Shown one piece after another: positions 45,481-57,320 of a stretch of 64,000 nucleotides of DNA. Source of the DNA: Rhynochetos jubatus (Eukaryota; Chordata; Aves; Eurypygiformes; Rhynochetidae). Both the position numbers and the translations under genes were made by a program. The stretch lies in contig CM050672.1 of NCBI GenBank assembly GCA_027574665.1, positions 6,122,001 to 6,186,000 on the forward strand, given 5' to 3'. Under the pieces are notes generated by a model. It made no database searches, was not told the DNA's origin, and saw nothing but the letters and a program-made list of their open reading frames with translations. The stretch's first letter is position 1. Every line of letters begins with the position of its first letter.

Positions 45481-48400
45481 GTTATTTGTGAGGAGCTCTT
45501 GTTCCCGAAGCTGTTTGTCCATGGGCACAGGAGAGGAACTGAACTTCCTTTCCTCCATGAGCACAGCTATATCTGTCAAAGGGAAAGGGTAGGCAGCTGG
45601 CAGGCATATATCTGTTGTTTATTTTTGCCCTCAGACAGCCAGCGAGATAGCTGAGAGAATACCCCTCATCCAGCTCCACCATCCCCACGCACGAGGGACC
45701 TGCTCCAGCAGACCTTGTCCCACGGGGCCGCGGCCATCCTGTACTGGGCAAGCAGGCACTTTCTCTGCAGCTGGAATCCCGTCATTTTAGGGCAACACCT
45801 TGGTTAGTAGTTGAAGGCGTTACTTACATCAGCCTAGCACAGGCTGATGTTTACAGGGCGATGCGGGGTATGAGCACGTGCTAATTAGCACGCATAGTGA
45901 CTGCTTACATTGTGCCTCCTGAATCTGAGCCTCGATTAAAGGGGTTTAGTGCATTTCAAAACTCCACCTCTTCCTGAATGGAGATAATTTCCAGGCTCCT
46001 CATTGCAATCGCAGTGAGAACTGTGGGCTTTGGGGCTATTTCTTTTACTCTTTTGTCCTACCCTCCTCCTCTCCATGAACTTGGTCTCTGGCAGTGCCGT
46101 CTCCTCAGGGGCGAAGATGCGGAGTTTGCTTTGGCGTTGCACAGGGCCTTTGACACCCCTGCCCAGCGCTGCATGCGCGACCAGAACAAAGAGAGCAAGC
46201 AGCTTATCTAATACAAACAACCCTGAGCAAACTTCCTGGGCCTGTTCTTTTTTCCATGGAACAGGCAGCGCGGGGTCTGATCCCGCAGGCTCTCACGGCA
46301 GCCTCGGCCACGCAAAGCTCTTGGGACGTGTCTGCCACCCCGCTCCGACTCCGCAGCCCGGAGAGCAGGGGCTTGGTTCACGCGGCGTGCAAGAGCCGTG
46401 GGGAGGCTTTGGGGAGAAGCTGCTCCCGGAAGAGGCGAGCGTGGCACACTGCTTTAGGGTCTTTCTTGGTATGTTGTTTTTGGAGGTGTATATGGTGTTC
46501 ACTTCCTCTTCTGCGGATGGTGGCTGCTGCGCAGGCTGCAGGCAAAGCCCCACTGTGGGACCAGGGAGTGCCAGCCAAGGGCTTCGGCCAGCACGAGGCT
46601 AGCAGAGGGGCCTGGAGGGCTCGGGGGTGCCAGCTGCCCTTGGTGGTGGAGAAGGGGACTAGCACTGCCAGGAACCTGGGTGCCAAACACATTTGGGATT
46701 GAAATGTTCCTGTCCTGTCACTTTAATCCCTGTTTGGATCACGGTGGTAGCTGGGCTCGAAGGAGCAGGGCTTGCTCCGGCCATGCCATGGCCCTGCTCT
46801 CCTGTGGTTTGCTGGGGGGCACCAGGTCCTGAGGCTGCGTGTGGGGCCAGGGGACGGCACGTGGGTTCAGGGGTGCCAGAGCCCCAGCAGTCCTCAGTGG
46901 GTTTATCCCGCCCACCTCCTGCCCCTGCCATACGGGGAAATGCTGTCCCTTGTTTGGAGTTCGGGGACCAGGGCTCATGGAAGGACAGGGACCGGGTCAG
47001 GCTTGGGAGGCTGAGTCCATGTCACCGGGAAACCCCAAGGCTTCTCCCATCGAGTTGTTTTTCCTTCCCTTGTGTTTTCTGGTGTCCTCTGACCCCGTAG
47101 AGCAGGACCACAGAGATAAAGCACAGCCCACTGAGCAAACATGGCAGCTCCCTGCTCCAGCGGGACAGCAGCTCCCAGGGTGGGAGTGCTCGTTAGAGGC
47201 CCTTTTATTACAGACACACCTTGGAAAGTTCCCTTCAGCGGAGCTGGGAGGAGGAGGGTTATTAGCTTGATTTCCATTCATTGCCAGAGAAAGGTCCCGG
47301 GTGGCTTCAGGGAGTGAAGGCAAGTGGAGCGGCAGAGGAGACGTCGGTGGGTGAGAACCGGCCAGGAGCCGTGTGGGGTGCTGGGGGGGTGTGGGTGCTG
47401 CTGCCTGGCTGGGTCAGCATCTCGTGGGGTGCCCTAGAGGTGAGGGGGCATGGGGGGCCAGCTCAGGCTGGGGGCAGAGCTGGGGCAGCAGGTCCCTGGT
47501 CCTGGCACCCATCTGGCTTCCCCATGCAGACCTCCCCAAGCACCTGTCCCATCTCCGGTAACAGTCTGGAAACTGCCCGGCACAGGCTGCTTGTCCCCCG
47601 GGCAGCGAGTCTGGGGCTGCCGGACAGGGCTCTGGAGGACCAGGGGCAGTGGCCCCAGGCTCGGCCACGGCAGGGCACGCTGCAGAGCTGGAGGGCACGG
47701 AGCGGTCAGCGGAGCAGGCAACGGCCGGGGCAGCAGCTGGGTAACGAGAGCATCTGAAAAGGGACTTTGTTCCCCGCTGTTGGTCACGTAGCCATGTGGG
47801 AACACTGGATTTATTCACCGGCAGTCGGATCGGCACATACCAGGCCTGACAACAGCTGGGAGCTGCGTGGCTTGACCAAGAATAGCCCCGGGGAGCTCGC
47901 TGCCGTGAGTCAGAGCGGTCTGGATCGGCCCCTGCCACGGGGGCCGGGGCGACGCAGGGGGTGGCAGGGAGCCCCCGGTCCCGATCGATGCTCAGCTGCA
48001 GATTGAGCCGTAATAGCTCTTCCCAAGGTGGGTGGGTTCGTGAAGAAAGCTGCGGCGTGCGGCGTTCTGCAGCTGACTGCTCAGACGTAATTCCGTGGGC
48101 TTGTCTACACTTGATAGCAACCTGTATTAACGAAGGGTGTGATTTTGCAAGTGGAAAACTCCATATTTAGGAATAACCAGGTTAAGCCAAACAGAAGGAA
48201 GATACTCTTGTTCTGGAATTAGCGCTCCAAAGAAAGCAAAATCGTTCCACAAACCTCTTGTCTGAGGGAGCCGAGGGGCCGTGAGAGATGCTCCATCTGC
48301 TGCGTGCAAAGCCCCAACACCTATTGCTTGTGACACGCGCCCTCCCCAGCCTTTCTCCCTGCAGAGTGGTGGTGCTTGGGGCAACGTGCACAACAGTTTG

Positions 48401-49035
48401 CTGGGATGTGGCTTCATCTCTGGGCACAGCGTGGGGTGCCTGATTCCTGCCTCCCTGTGGAGCAGCTGCTTTAAAGCTCTGGAGAAGTTCCAGAACTGGA
48501 ACTGCTGACAGCCCAGAGCATGGAATCGGGAGGAATCCTGCCCTTGGTCCAGGGCCATGCTGGTGGCTGAGAGATGTCCCTCGAGGTGGCTGGCTCCATG
48601 GCGTGACAGTGGATGTGCACTCACACAGCGTGTGCAAGGTCCTGTTTTGGGTGCCGAATCAAAACTTCTAATGCAACAAATCTTCTCTTCGGTCACATTT
48701 ACACTTTGCTTCCCAGCAAGGAGGCAGGCAGTGGGGAGCTCAACTGCATGCTTTCGTGTCTAGGTTGCTCTGAGTGGTGCCGAAGTGCTCCACCTGTTCA
48801 CCTCGAGTATAAACTGAAGCAGGATTCATTCAGGCCCTCCGTGCCTGTAGGATTTTTGGAAGTACGTACGGCCAGAAAGCAGGTGCAGCAGCTCAGGTCT
48901 GTGTCCTGTCCTGACAGCAGCTGGTTGTTGGGTCCTGGCAGGGCTGTGCAGGGACATCTCGGGCAGCGTAAGCCGATACTGACCCAGCATCTCCCTGATC
49001 TCTCAGCAGGTGAAGGAGGCCCGCAGACTGGCACC

Positions 49036-51920
49036 ATGACAGAGTGCTTTGACTGCGACAACTGCAAGGAGTCCTTGTATGGACGCAAGTACATCCAGAT
49101 GGACAACGGCCCGTACTGCATCCCCTGCTACGACGCCCACTTCGCCAACACCTGTGATGAGTGCAAAGAGCTGATCGGCCACGACTGCAGAGTGAGTACG
49201 GGATCTGGCAGGCCGGTTCCCTGGGGCGTTCGGTCCCCCTCTCATTTCAGCTCTCCTCCCCAGGAGCTGTACTATGAGGATCGCCATTACCACGAGCACT
49301 GCTTCCGTTGCTTCCGCTGTGACCGTTCTCTGGCCGATGAGCCGTTCACTTGCCAAGGCGAGGAGCTGCTGTGCAATGACTGCTACTGCAGCGAGTTCTC
49401 CTCCAAATGCGTCGCCTGCGAGAAGACAGTCATGCCAGGTAGGAGAGGGCAGGCTCAAGCACTGCAGCTTGTTCCTGGTCCCAGTGGCATCGGTTGGGGC
49501 TGTGGGATCTGGCACCAGGGCAGCAAGGAAGAGAGCTGAATTGCTGCTCACTCCCCCCTTGAGTGCACAGAGTGGGCCAGGCACTCCACAGGATCTGGAG
49601 CTGCAATCACCACAGCAGCCCTGTCTGTCTGTTGCCCTGTGTCACGGGGAAGTGAGCTGGGGAGGAGATAACAAAGGGTTTCCCAAGCATTTTCTGGTGT
49701 GTGCTGATGAGAAAAGGAATGACTGAAGGTACGTGAGCGTCTCTGGAGATGGCCTGAGGCAAAGGAGTGTCTTTGCTTGGCCATTCTGGCACCATCTTCA
49801 GATGGAGGTTACGACAGGCATCTCTGCCGTGGCCTGTGTGCTGTTGCTGGGGACTTGTTCCCGCGGCCCTCCCCTTGCTGCCTGGGGCGTCCCCTCTCAG
49901 CTGCCTGCTGCAGGCACAGAGCCGGGTGTGCAGGACTGCAGCTTATCCTGCACAGCCTCTGTGTCCCCTGTGTGTGCACGTGCTGGTCCCTCCTGTCACA
50001 CCGTGAACGGCTGTCTCCGCAGGGTCCCGTAAGCTGGAGTACAACGGGCAAACCTGGCATGAGCATTGCTTCATATGCAGCAGCTGCCAGCAGCCCATTG
50101 GGTCACGATCCTTCATCCCAGATAACAAGGATTACTACTGTGTCCCCTGTTACGAGAGCAAGTTCGCTCCTCGCTGCACTCGTTGCAAAAAGGTATGTCT
50201 GGCCTGACAGCCCAAAGCGCCCGGGTTCTGTTTTCCAGGGGTGTGTTCCCCACTCCTGCCGGAACCCCACCAGCGATGGGTTCGGGTACCAGCTCCCCGG
50301 CTTAGCTGGGCGTGCGCTGCAGCCTGTGACCGTACGTCACCGGTGTACGCTCTCTTCCCGCAGACCCTGACCAAGGGAGGAGTGACCTACCGGGATGAGC
50401 CGTGGCACAAGGAGTGTTTCGTCTGCACGGGCTGCAAGACCCCCCTGGCTGGCCAGCAGTTCACCTCCCAGGATGACAACCCGTACTGCATCAAGTGCTT
50501 CGGGAACCTCTATGCCAAGAAGTGCAGCGCCTGCACAAAGCCCATCACAGGTGAGCAGACCGGCCCTGGTTACGGGGTGTTTCTGCAGAGCAGGGCACCA
50601 CCTACCTGCCCTGTTTCCAGACAAGCCGTCCCTTCTCCGGGGCAAGCTGCCCTCTCTAGTGCATGTGTGACCCAGACCATGTGATGCTCATACACGTCTG
50701 CACCCTGCAGGCTTGTTTAAGTGTCTCCAGGCACTTCAGGCCTCCTGGGAACAAATGCTGGGGAGCGCAAGGTGCCCTCTGGCATGTCCCCCACAGAAAT
50801 GGCAGCTGCTTTCCGAGGAACCCCATGAGAGGATCCCTTTGTTGCAGTGGTCCTAGGGCCGCTTGTGTCCCTTCATCCGCATCTTTCAGAGTGGGGAACT
50901 GTGCCCCTTGGGAGGAATGCCCTCTGCCCGGGGGTGAAGGCTCCCAAAATGACCCCTTGCAGGGTGATCTCGTGTCAAGCTTGTCTTGTTTGAGGTTGGT
51001 TGCCACATCCTATGGAAAAATTGCTCATGGACAGGGAAAGCTGGAGACTCCCAGTCATAGCTGGAGCAGCAACTGCTGCAGGGGAGTCTGGACCTGCTCT
51101 ACCTGCCTAGGACAGGGGAAGCAGGGGGTTCTTCTCTGCAGGAATCCCTGGGAGGGTCTGGCCTCCTCCCTCTCCTCCCCCACTTGACCTTTCCCTTTGC
51201 AACTCGTGTGTCTTGCTCCTGGGAAGGCAGGCAAAGCCATGAATCAGCTGGTGACTCAGGATGACTCTGGCTGAGGACGGGGCAGCTCCTGGGCACTCTG
51301 CTTCCCGTCTGGTCTTTATCAGTGTGTTGCTGGACCTGGGAGAAAGGGGGTCACAGCCCCCATGTCCAACCGCTGCCGGCAGAGGAAGGAAGCTGCCTGC
51401 GGAGCCTCTGCAGGAGCCTGGGGCTGGGCTGGGGCAGGAGGGCTTTTCCTCTGAAGGAGCCCCCAGCAGCCCCCTCACTGCGATGGTGCAGCTCCACTCC
51501 CTGCTCCTCTCTGGGAAGACAACAGTGATTCTGAGCGGGGATCTCAACCCTCCAAAATCTGCTGTGAAATCATTTTGTTCCTCTTTCCCCCCTCGAGAGC
51601 GGAGATTTGTGTTTGAGGTGTTTTCGACACTGGGGGGTGTTTGGGTGCCACGGTGCAGGTCTGCGTGTGAAGACCTGCCTCGAAGGTGAACAGGCCAGGA
51701 CTCAGGCTGTGCAGGAAGCTCACCCTGGTTTCCCCAGAGGTTCTAAGCGCGCTCTGTCCTTCCCACAGGCTTTGGCGGCGGTAAATACGTCTCCTTTGAG
51801 GACCGTCACTGGCACCATAATTGCTTTAACTGTGCCCGCTGCAACACCTCGCTGGTCGGGAAAGGCTTCATCCCTGACAACGATGAGATCCTGTGCCGTG
51901 ACTGCAGCAGCGACCTATGA
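49036..51920 (+). CDS. FHL3: FHL3, four and a half LIM domains protein 3, complete
   Basis: FHL3 is a LIM-only adaptor of striated muscle and other tissues that binds actin and transcription factors and acts in nucleus and cytoplasm. Coding exons are 49,036-49,191, 49,264-49,438, 50,023-50,192, 50,364-50,550 and 51,769-51,920 (TGA). All junctions are GT-AG and phases join to 279 aa (human 280). The N-terminal half LIM uses Cys7, Cys10, Cys28 and Cys31. Full LIM domains begin at about residues 40, 101, 162 and 221, each with the CX2C...HX2C...CX2C pattern (for example Cys40, Cys43, His62, Cys65, Cys68, Cys71), and the last ends near Cys275. All zinc ligands appear intact. The start exon has a tandem acceptor CAGCAG (49,004-49,009), which affects only the 5' UTR. 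FHL1, FHL2 and FHL5 share the fold. Synteny with UTP11 and SF3A3 picks FHL3. Confidence 0.97.
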
Positions 51921-52122
51921 GCCTCCGAGGACGCCGTGGGGCAGGGGCTTTCTCTATTCTTCAGGGTCTTTGTGCCAGATACCCCGACAGCATTTCAGGG
52001 GCAGGGCACGAGGCACAGGAGATGGGGGCTGACCCCGAACCGTGGTGTGTTCAGGAGGTTCCGGTGCCCCTCCCTGAAGGCTAGAGTACGCTATGCTATG
52101 GCTCTGTGCAGAGTCAAAGCTA

Positions 52123-52128
52123 AATAAA
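52123..52128 (+). terminator. FHL3: FHL3 proximal poly(A) signal
   Basis: AATAAA lies about 200 bases after the FHL3 stop and is followed by GT- and T-rich sequence. It would give a compact 3' UTR. Confidence 0.65.
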
Positions 52129-53687
52129 GTTGAAAAAGGAGCTTCCAGACCCCCATTATTTACTCTTTCCTTTTGCTTACTGTCTGACCAGGCACGAGCT
52201 GAGCCCAGGGCCGCAGCTGAGCAAAGGACAGCAGCAGCTTCAGCGTTGGGCTGCTGGATCTGCACGCTGGCAGCATGTGTTCGCTCCCCTTGGCACAGTG
52301 CTCACTTTGCTCTTTCCCCTGTGTGCTTCCCTTGCTCTGTGACACAAGGTAGCCGCTCCTGGTCCCTGCAGCTTGGCCGTGCTGGGCTGTGTAGTGGATG
52401 GCTTTGCAGCACAGCCTTTTCCGTGCATTCGGCTGGCCTCTGGCACTGCTTGACCGGGGCACGAAGGGTGCTCTCCGTCCTGTTTGGGGATACCAGGCTG
52501 ATGTGTGGCCAGGAGGAGAGCACGTGTCCTGCCAGATGGGATCCACCTCCGGATTTCTGGCGCGTTTGCGGGCCGGACCCTTTGCTCTGCACACTGCAGC
52601 GGAGGTGCTCTCACTCAGATGGGGATGCGGAGCTCAAATCACTCGCAGGTGTGGGGCGTTCTGCCCCCCCCCCCACCTCCCTGCCCCATTCCCATCCATC
52701 TGTGCTGTGATCTCCCGCAGCTGCCTCCGTGGTGTCTGAGCTGCAGCTGGTGGGTATTGGCGCTGGTGGTGCCGCAGGATGGGCCCGGCTGAGCCCTGGA
52801 GAAGGTCATGCTGAAGGCTGAGAGCACTGAGGGCTGTATTCCTGCTCCATCACGTGGATGGGAGCTGCCCGGGTGAGCCCAGCTGGCCCCGGCACAGGTA
52901 ACACCAAAGATCTTCTACTCGTCTGGGGAGGGTAGCGCTGCCCACAGGCTGTGGCTGCTGGAGGGGAGGGTCTGCAGGAGCACAGGGCTCAGTGTGGGGC
53001 AGGTGGGGTGTCCACAACCTGCTCTGCCAGTGTCCCCTGATGCGGCGGGCAGAGGGCGGCAGCTCCCCCAGCCACACTTGTCCCTTGCTGTGTCCCAAAT
53101 GAGAAGCAAAGCGTAAGCGGCCCCCGGGCTGCCCTGGAGGGGTTTTGCATCTCTGATGTTCCCATGCTGGCCCTGACTGTGCAGAACAGGACACCTTGAG
53201 CCATCCCAGGCTCTCATGAGGGCTTGATCTGTCCTTGCCCTTGGATGGCTGAGCTGGCCCTGGGCCCCCCAAGGCCCCTCTGCAGTGGGATGCTCATGCC
53301 TGCCTCGTCTCTACATCCCTTTTGCTTCTGCCTTGCTGGGGCAATTACGCTGACCCTGCTTTCCTGCTTAGACAGCAACGTGCTTTTCTGAAAGCATCTT
53401 CTTGTGTTTTCTTCCCTTTTGTACTCTTTTGTCATGAATATCTGTCATTTTGTAACCGACTGCAGGATGAAGGGGCTAGCCCCTACCCCCGGCTTCACTT
53501 AGGAACAGAAAATGTTATGCATGTTGAAGTGTAATGAACTCTGTATGCAGATCCCTGTTGAACCTCGTTTGAAAGCTTTGATGCAGGCAAATCAGAGTTT
53601 GTGTTTGCTATTCTGAGGAGCTTGGAGCAGTCTCTAGAGGAAGCGTCCTAAACTTCAGCCTCCTGTGTATTTCCTACGGCTTTATAT
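52129..53687 (+). other. Possible extended FHL3 3' UTR or intergenic
   Basis: The first part is GC-rich with an 11-base C run at 52,664-52,674. From about 53,290 the composition becomes UTR-like (T-rich, few CpG) and leads to a second poly(A) signal. No coding exon is recognised. Long frames are chance. Confidence 0.35.
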
Positions 53688-53693
53688 AATAAA
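53688..53693 (+). terminator. Second plus-strand poly(A) signal (distal FHL3 end?)
   Basis: TATATAATAAACC is followed by GTGATGTTGCTCTCACGTG, a plausible GT-rich downstream element. If used by FHL3 it makes a 3' UTR of about 1.8 kb. Alternatively it ends an unrecognised non-coding transcript. Confidence 0.4.
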
Positions 53694-56455
53694 CCGTTTC
53701 AGTGATGTTGCTCTCACGTGTTTCTCGAACAGCAGGCACGGGGCTGGGCGCTGTCGGAAATGGCGCTGCAGTTCTGCGCTTGCCCTCGCCCCTAACCCCG
53801 TGCTGGGGATAGCCGATGGCCCCGGTGCTCATGCCTCCCCCTCCCCAAACTGCACGCCTGGCACCAGCCCTGCGTTATGGCGGAGGAAGAGCAGCTGGTG
53901 TGGGGCTGCCTGTCTGTCTGTGCCCGCTGTCTGTCCGGGCAGGCTGTTCTGCGGACGGGCCTGAGCAGGCCTCGGCCGGTGCTGCCCAGGCGCAATGCCC
54001 CGGGCTGGCTGTCGGGTCGGGCTCAGCAGCAGCCAGGATGCTGCGGGAACGGGTCAGGGTCGCGGCGACACCAAGTCGCATCCCGCTGTGCGGACAGGCT
54101 TCCTTCCCCTGGGGATGTATACTCCTAGGCTCTCGGGGGGAGGTTTGGGGGGAAGTTGCTGCAGCCTCCAGCCTGGGTAGCAGCGCTCTCCTGGCAGCCT
54201 TCCCCGAAGCGATGCATGCTCATTACTCACTTTTATCAGCCGGGGAGCCGTTTATTCCCCAAACATCTGAAACTACTTTCCACAGATTCCTTTACGTTTA
54301 TTAACAGCTGCCACAGCTTCCTCGGGGCTTGCCTGCCCCAGCCCCCCGCTCTGTTCCCCCTCCACAGTGACGCTGGCTCCTGCGAGCGCTGCTCGGGCCA
54401 CGACAGGCACAGCCACGTGGGACCGTGGCACCGGCCCTCGGCATCCACATTCCTGGCTCCTTCAACGGCTCCTGCTCTGGCAGCTAACGGGGTTGTTAAA
54501 GTAAGATTTTTGCTGCTGTTGCTGCCCCGTGACCCGTGCCAGGCTCTGGTTTTACAGCTGCTCGGCCTCAAAGGGTGAGCGAGCAGCTCCAGCCCAGGAG
54601 GTTTCCAGCTGAGCCTGTCCTCTAGCAGGAGCACCGCAAACCCTTGTTTCTGCAGCGCTGTTTCCAGGGTTTAACCACAAAAGGTTTCTGTACAAAGGGC
54701 CCCCAGGCTCCTCTTTCAGTCAGCCTCAAGAGCCTCACGTTTTTAGCCAAAAAAGGAAATGACCCAGCTGCACGTAGCACTGGAACATCTGGATTTTATC
54801 CCTGTCATGAATGGGTCATGGCTATGCACGGCCCAGTGCCTGATTTACGGGAGTGGGAGGGTGATGTCATGCACAAACATCCCCCGAGACTCCCGGAGTG
54901 CGGGTCTGAAACAGTCCTGAAAATATTATTAAGCACAGGCCAACAGTGCAGGGGGGGAGGGCAGGGCCAGGACTGCTGGGGGGGGCTGAGGTGGGAGCAG
55001 GGAAATGTGCTGGGAGCCCAGGGTGGCACTGGGGGTGTACGAAGAGCCTCCGGCAGTACCCAAATGTGCCCGAGCTGCGCTCCCCTGCCATCCCTGCTGG
55101 TGCCTCAGCCTGGCAGGAGCTCAGCATGGGATCAGGGACCCCCGACGGGCAGAGCCAGGTCCGAGGTGTCCAAATGGGCTGCTTGCTCTGGGCCAGGGCA
55201 AGTGCCAGAGCAGGGCCCTGCCAGGGCTGGTGCAGCCGCAGGGCTTGGGTAGCGGTGGGGGTGGGTGCATGGACAGGGACATGGTGCTTCTCAGTGACTG
55301 GAAGCAGCCTCGTGCCACGGCCCAGGGCCTGGAGGCAGCTCGGCTCTGCCGTGAGGATGGCTGCTCGCCGCTGGCCGTGCCCGTGCTGGGCACGTGCCGG
55401 CTGTGCACTGCCTCCCCTGGAGACGGACACGGCTGCTCCTGGCCTGGGCTCCAGCGGGCAGTGGTTTCATTTCCCAGGGGTTTGTTCTCTTTCCAGCCAG
55501 TTTCCCCCCGAGGAGAGCTGAGCCGCTGGTGTGTCAGCACAGCCTGTGCAGCAGCGACGCGTGCCGTCTCAGAGCTGACGACGGGAGTTAGGCGGCTGGG
55601 GAGCGAGCTCTGCCCGCTCCTGCCTGCGGTTGGGCAGGAGGGAAAGGGCGAACTTCAGCTCCCAGCTGCCTGCTGGAGTTTGTCCCTTTTCCAGCTGTCA
55701 CTGCACACAGGTCCAGACAGAATGTTGGACTGCTGTGCCAGTAATGCCTTCTCTGAGCTCCCCAAACCAAGCGTGGACCTGCCCTGGCTGCTCTTGCGTC
55801 CCTCCTCGTGGGTCAGGAGGCTGCGACGGTGGTGGGGAAGCTGGGGGCTCGGGCTTGGCCCCACGATGGTATCGGGCAGGTCTCCAGGGCAATGACTGCA
55901 GGTCCCAGGGCTGGTGGGAGAGTGGGTGTTAAAGGGTGAGTAGCTCTCCTTTGTCTCCTTTGTTAGGATGTAGGGATGGGGTTAGGGCCGGGCTGAACCC
56001 TGCAGGCATCCTGTGAATACTTCCCCAGGTCTTTTTGTTGTCCCTTTGTCCCCCTCCTGCCAGGGCTTCGCCTAGTGAGGGTCCTGGGAGGTGGGGAAGG
56101 AGCAGTAGTTCAGTTCAACTGGGTTTGCCCTCATCATCCCACCTTTCCTTCCAGGAAAACTGCCATGTCCCGCCCTGGTCTGTCCCAGGCACAAAGGCAC
56201 ACGGCACCGAGGGGCTGGGCTGCTGCCGGGGCAGAACTGCACCTCTCGGAGCAACCCTCTCGCACCGGAGCAAACCTCATGCGCTGCCGTTCTTGGGGTG
56301 AGAAGGAGGGAGGCTACACAGGGCTGCTCTTGTCCCACCTCGACCCTCCTAATGCCCGCAGCCCAAAATGAAGAGGCCATGTGGCTGGATGGGACATTGC
56401 TAGATTTCCACTCCTTCCTTTTCCAGGGATGAAGTTTCATGCAAAGGGAAATGGA
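53694..56455. other. GC-rich intergenic, no gene seen
   Basis: A high-GC stretch with many overlapping open frames (up to 296 codons at 55,005-55,895) that show no domain, no consistent splice context and no preference for one strand. G-runs are frequent. No repeat family is recognised. Confidence 0.4.
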
Positions 56456-56840
56456 AGAACACTAAGTTCGGAATCTTATCTCCATTTTTATTTTTAGACA
56501 GGCATTCATGAGGAAGAAATGACGCACTTTGGGCAGCCTCTAGTAGAAGAGAGTAATTAAAGACAATATTCTTACCTTCAGTATCACTCTCTTCTCAGTG
56601 AAATGGCTGTTCCCAGGGCAGAATCGTGTTTGTCTGCCATAATTAGGCCCAATTTTTTTTGTTGTTGTTTTTGGCTTGAAGTAATTTATCATGCACCGTA
56701 GAAAAATATGAATAATTTATTTGTGAGTTAAAATTTAATTCTAGCTTTGCATTTGGCAAGGTGGGGGCAAAGCTCTGGCATGATCTCTCCTTGGCATTTA
56801 GGGTGGATCTGAAGGAGGCAATTAAAATCCAAGTGAAAGT
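56456..56840. promoter_or_regulatory. Candidate conserved non-coding block
   Basis: This sharply AT-rich island lies in the GC-rich FHL3-SF3A3 interval. It has GAGTAATTAAAGACAATATTC (overlapping ATTA and SOX words, about 56,550), CATAATTAGGCCC (about 56,638), GAATAATTTATTTG (about 56,710) and TTTGCATTTGGC (about 56,745). There is no coding frame. The inference of a regulatory element rests on composition and motif density. Confidence 0.35.
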
Positions 56841-57229
56841 GGAAGGTTGCAGCCACGGTTTCTGTGGGAGGACTTCCACCAGGATCGTGCCACTCAAGCG
56901 CAGTCATGTTGTCGAAAGCCTGTCAGGCAACGCAAGTCTGCGCTTCCCAGGTACCAAGGCTCTGACCCAGGAGAGACGGAGCGAGGGCTGCGGACCGGAT
57001 CCCACACGCTTATGGCTTTTGGGTCTGTTCCAGTTTGGACTCTGATTCATGACCGTGTAACGCTGCAGCCCATCAGCTCCGCCAGCCTGCGTGGGATGGG
57101 GAGGGTCTGCTCCTCTGCGCACCCCGGGCAAGCCCTGAGGAGCAGTGCCGCCCGAAAGGCAGGCCTCCCATCCCAGGGCCCTGATGCTGCATGCAGGCTG
57201 CCTTCTGCTTCCAGACGCGTCCTGGAACG

Positions 57230-57320
57230 GGCAGTGTGACTGTTTACTTAAGCGAGCTCACCATAATTTTGATAAGGGTAATTAAAACCATGACATTTTC
57301 TAAGTACTTCTTCCTGTTTT
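57230..57320. promoter_or_regulatory. Small candidate regulatory patch
   Basis: CTCACCATAATTTTGATAAGG and GGTAATTAAAACC lie close together in an abrupt AT-rich patch. It resembles the 56.5-kb block but is shorter. Confidence 0.22.

Larger units (their letters stand above)
41013..49006 (+). other. Right part of inferred FHL3 intron 1
   Basis: No exon is recognised. It holds a 258-codon open frame at 42,297-43,073, a 16-bp tandem duplication at 44,501-44,532 and an octamer-containing AT-rich patch at 45,215-45,480. GC content rises toward FHL3. The coding frame of FHL3 exon 2 stays open about 140 codons upstream into this intron, without support. Confidence 0.4.

Noticed and set aside
48613-49035. 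In-frame N-terminal extension of FHL3
   Set aside because: The frame is open upstream, but the family starts at the half LIM domain, as here at 49,036, and a clear splice acceptor lies just before that ATG.
55005-55895. 296-codon frame in GC-rich intergenic DNA
   Set aside because: Overlapping frames of similar length occur on both strands, with no domain and no splice context.
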